A stretch of DNA of 24,101 nt from CAYTQK01 sp964439745 (lineage in GTDB: Bacteria; Desulfobacterota; Desulfobacteria; Desulfobacterales; Desulfosudaceae): NCBI GenBank assembly GCA_964439745.1, contig CAYTQK010000009.1, forward strand, positions 1 through 24,101. The letters are read 5' to 3'. This document shows positions 23,497 to 24,101 of this stretch, piece by piece. A program made the position numbers and the translations under genes. The stretch's first letter is position 1; each line of letters opens with the position of its first letter. The notes under the pieces were generated by a model, which was given only the letters and a program-made list of their open reading frames with translations, did no database searches and was not told where the DNA came from.

Positions 23497-24101
23497 TCAG
23501 TTCTTTTTGGGGCGGTTGAGATTGTGCTTGTGGAGCAGGCCGTAGATCCGGGATTTGCTGATATCGGAGATCTGGATCATCCGGTCGATGTCCCCGTTGG
23601 TTTCCGCGGCCAGTCGTTTGAAATAGGCCTTCTCGGTCTCTTCCAGGACGGCTTTTTTAAAATCCTGCCAGCTGGTCAGGTCCTGGTCGCTGCCCGGCGG
23701 CGGCGGTGATGAGGCTGAGGAGTTGGCCTGCCGGCGAATGACGGCCGAACGGATGTCCACCGGCAGGTGTTTGTGAAACAGGACCGGCGTGTTTTTGGTG
23801 GCGCAGATGACCTGGTCCAGGACATTGACCAGTTCCCGGATATTGCCGGGCCAGTCATAATCGATCAGGCACTGTAGAAATTCCGGCTGCAGAGTTTTTA
23901 AGGGGATGTCCATGCGCCGGGTGATTCGCGACAGGTAATGGTTGGTCAGTTCGGAAATATCATCTTTGCGCTCGCGCAGGGGGGGCAGGCTGATCTTCTG
24001 GGATTTGAGGCGATAGAGCAGATCCTTGCGAAAGGTGCCCGCCGTGACCATCTCGTCCAGGTCCCGGTTGGTGGCTGAAATCAGACGAAAATCGCTTTTG
24101 A
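23497..24101 (-). CDS. Sigma-54-dependent transcriptional activator (5' end outside window)
   Basis: The visible 201 residues are the C-terminal half of an NtrC-family activator; the gene continues beyond the right edge. Seen in order: sensor I region LISATNRDL, the arginine-finger stretch GTFRKDLLYRL, PPLRERKDDI, and sensor II in YDWPGNIREL, all of the AAA+ sigma-54-contacting domain. The C-terminal 45 residues (from AYFKRLAAETNGDI to the end) form a Fis-type helix-turn-helix. Such proteins hydrolyse ATP to open RNA polymerase-sigma-54 complexes. The Walker A, Walker B and GAFTGA motifs and any sensory domain are outside the window. It is on the same strand as the operon, 390 bases upstream of its first gene, and is the natural candidate to activate the promoter at 23146. 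Confidence 0.92.
   Translation of the reverse strand, partial: KSDFRLISATNRDLDEMVTAGTFRKDLLYRLKSQKISLPPLRERKDDISELTNHYLSRITRRMDIPLKTLQPEFLQCLIDYDWPGNIRELVNVLDQVICATKNTPVLFHKHLPVDIRSAVIRRQANSSASSPPPPGSDQDLTSWQDFKKAVLEETEKAYFKRLAAETNGDIDRMIQISDISKSRIYGLLHKHNLNRPKKN

Noticed and set aside
23322..23519. Plus-strand frame of 65 residues in the regulatory region
   Set aside because: No ribosome site, low-complexity Gly-rich product, and it overlaps the end of the sigma-54 activator.

Overview
The window looks like a chromosomal segment from a GC-rich, Gram-negative, motile bacterium, most likely a member of the Desulfobacterota (former Deltaproteobacteria). That placement is an inference from style: long PAS/GAF hybrid histidine kinases with cysteine-containing PAS/GAF modules, a sigma-54 activator beside a chemosensory operon, and CheD, CheB, STAS and PilZ genes in one run. 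No rRNA, tRNA, CRISPR array, insertion sequence or phage gene was seen.

Almost everything is on the minus strand. From the right edge leftwards: a partial sigma-54 enhancer-binding regulator (23497-24101); a 390-nt gene-free regulatory region with a textbook -24/-12 promoter (23146-23160); then a 14-gene chemosensory run from 23106 to 9296. Its order is receiver-like protein, STAS protein, cheA, methyl-accepting protein, cheW, cheR, CheY-like regulator, cheD, cheB, large MCP/CheZ-like coiled-coil protein, cheY, PAS/HD-GYP protein, small CheZ-like protein, PilZ protein. Gaps are mostly short or overlapping (cheD/cheB by 8 nt, regulator/cheD by 4 nt). The exception is cheW-cheR, whose 171-nt gap holds an inverted repeat enclosing a long G-tract.

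Left of the operon one gene runs on the plus strand: a J-domain protein (8493-9224) with a perfect TTGACA-N17-TATAAT promoter. Its C-terminal half has four ~29-residue repeats resembling the MshEN/GspE N-terminal c-di-GMP-binding motif. Divergent from it are two soluble hybrid histidine kinases (8300-4446 and 4355-1566). At the left edge is an exported MltF-type lytic transglycosylase, cut by the window end.

Working model: the membrane receptor signals through CheW and CheA to two CheY-type receivers; CheR, CheB and CheD adapt the receptor, whose C-terminus looks like a CheR tether. Two proteins carry a CheZ-like D-x3-Q helix and nearly identical C-terminal tails, so dephosphorylation may be split between two dedicated proteins. 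HD-GYP, PilZ and possibly the J-domain protein tie the system to cyclic-di-GMP. The sigma-54 promoter suggests the whole operon depends on an activator such as the one encoded next to it. Whether the output is flagellar, pilus-based or something else cannot be told from this window.
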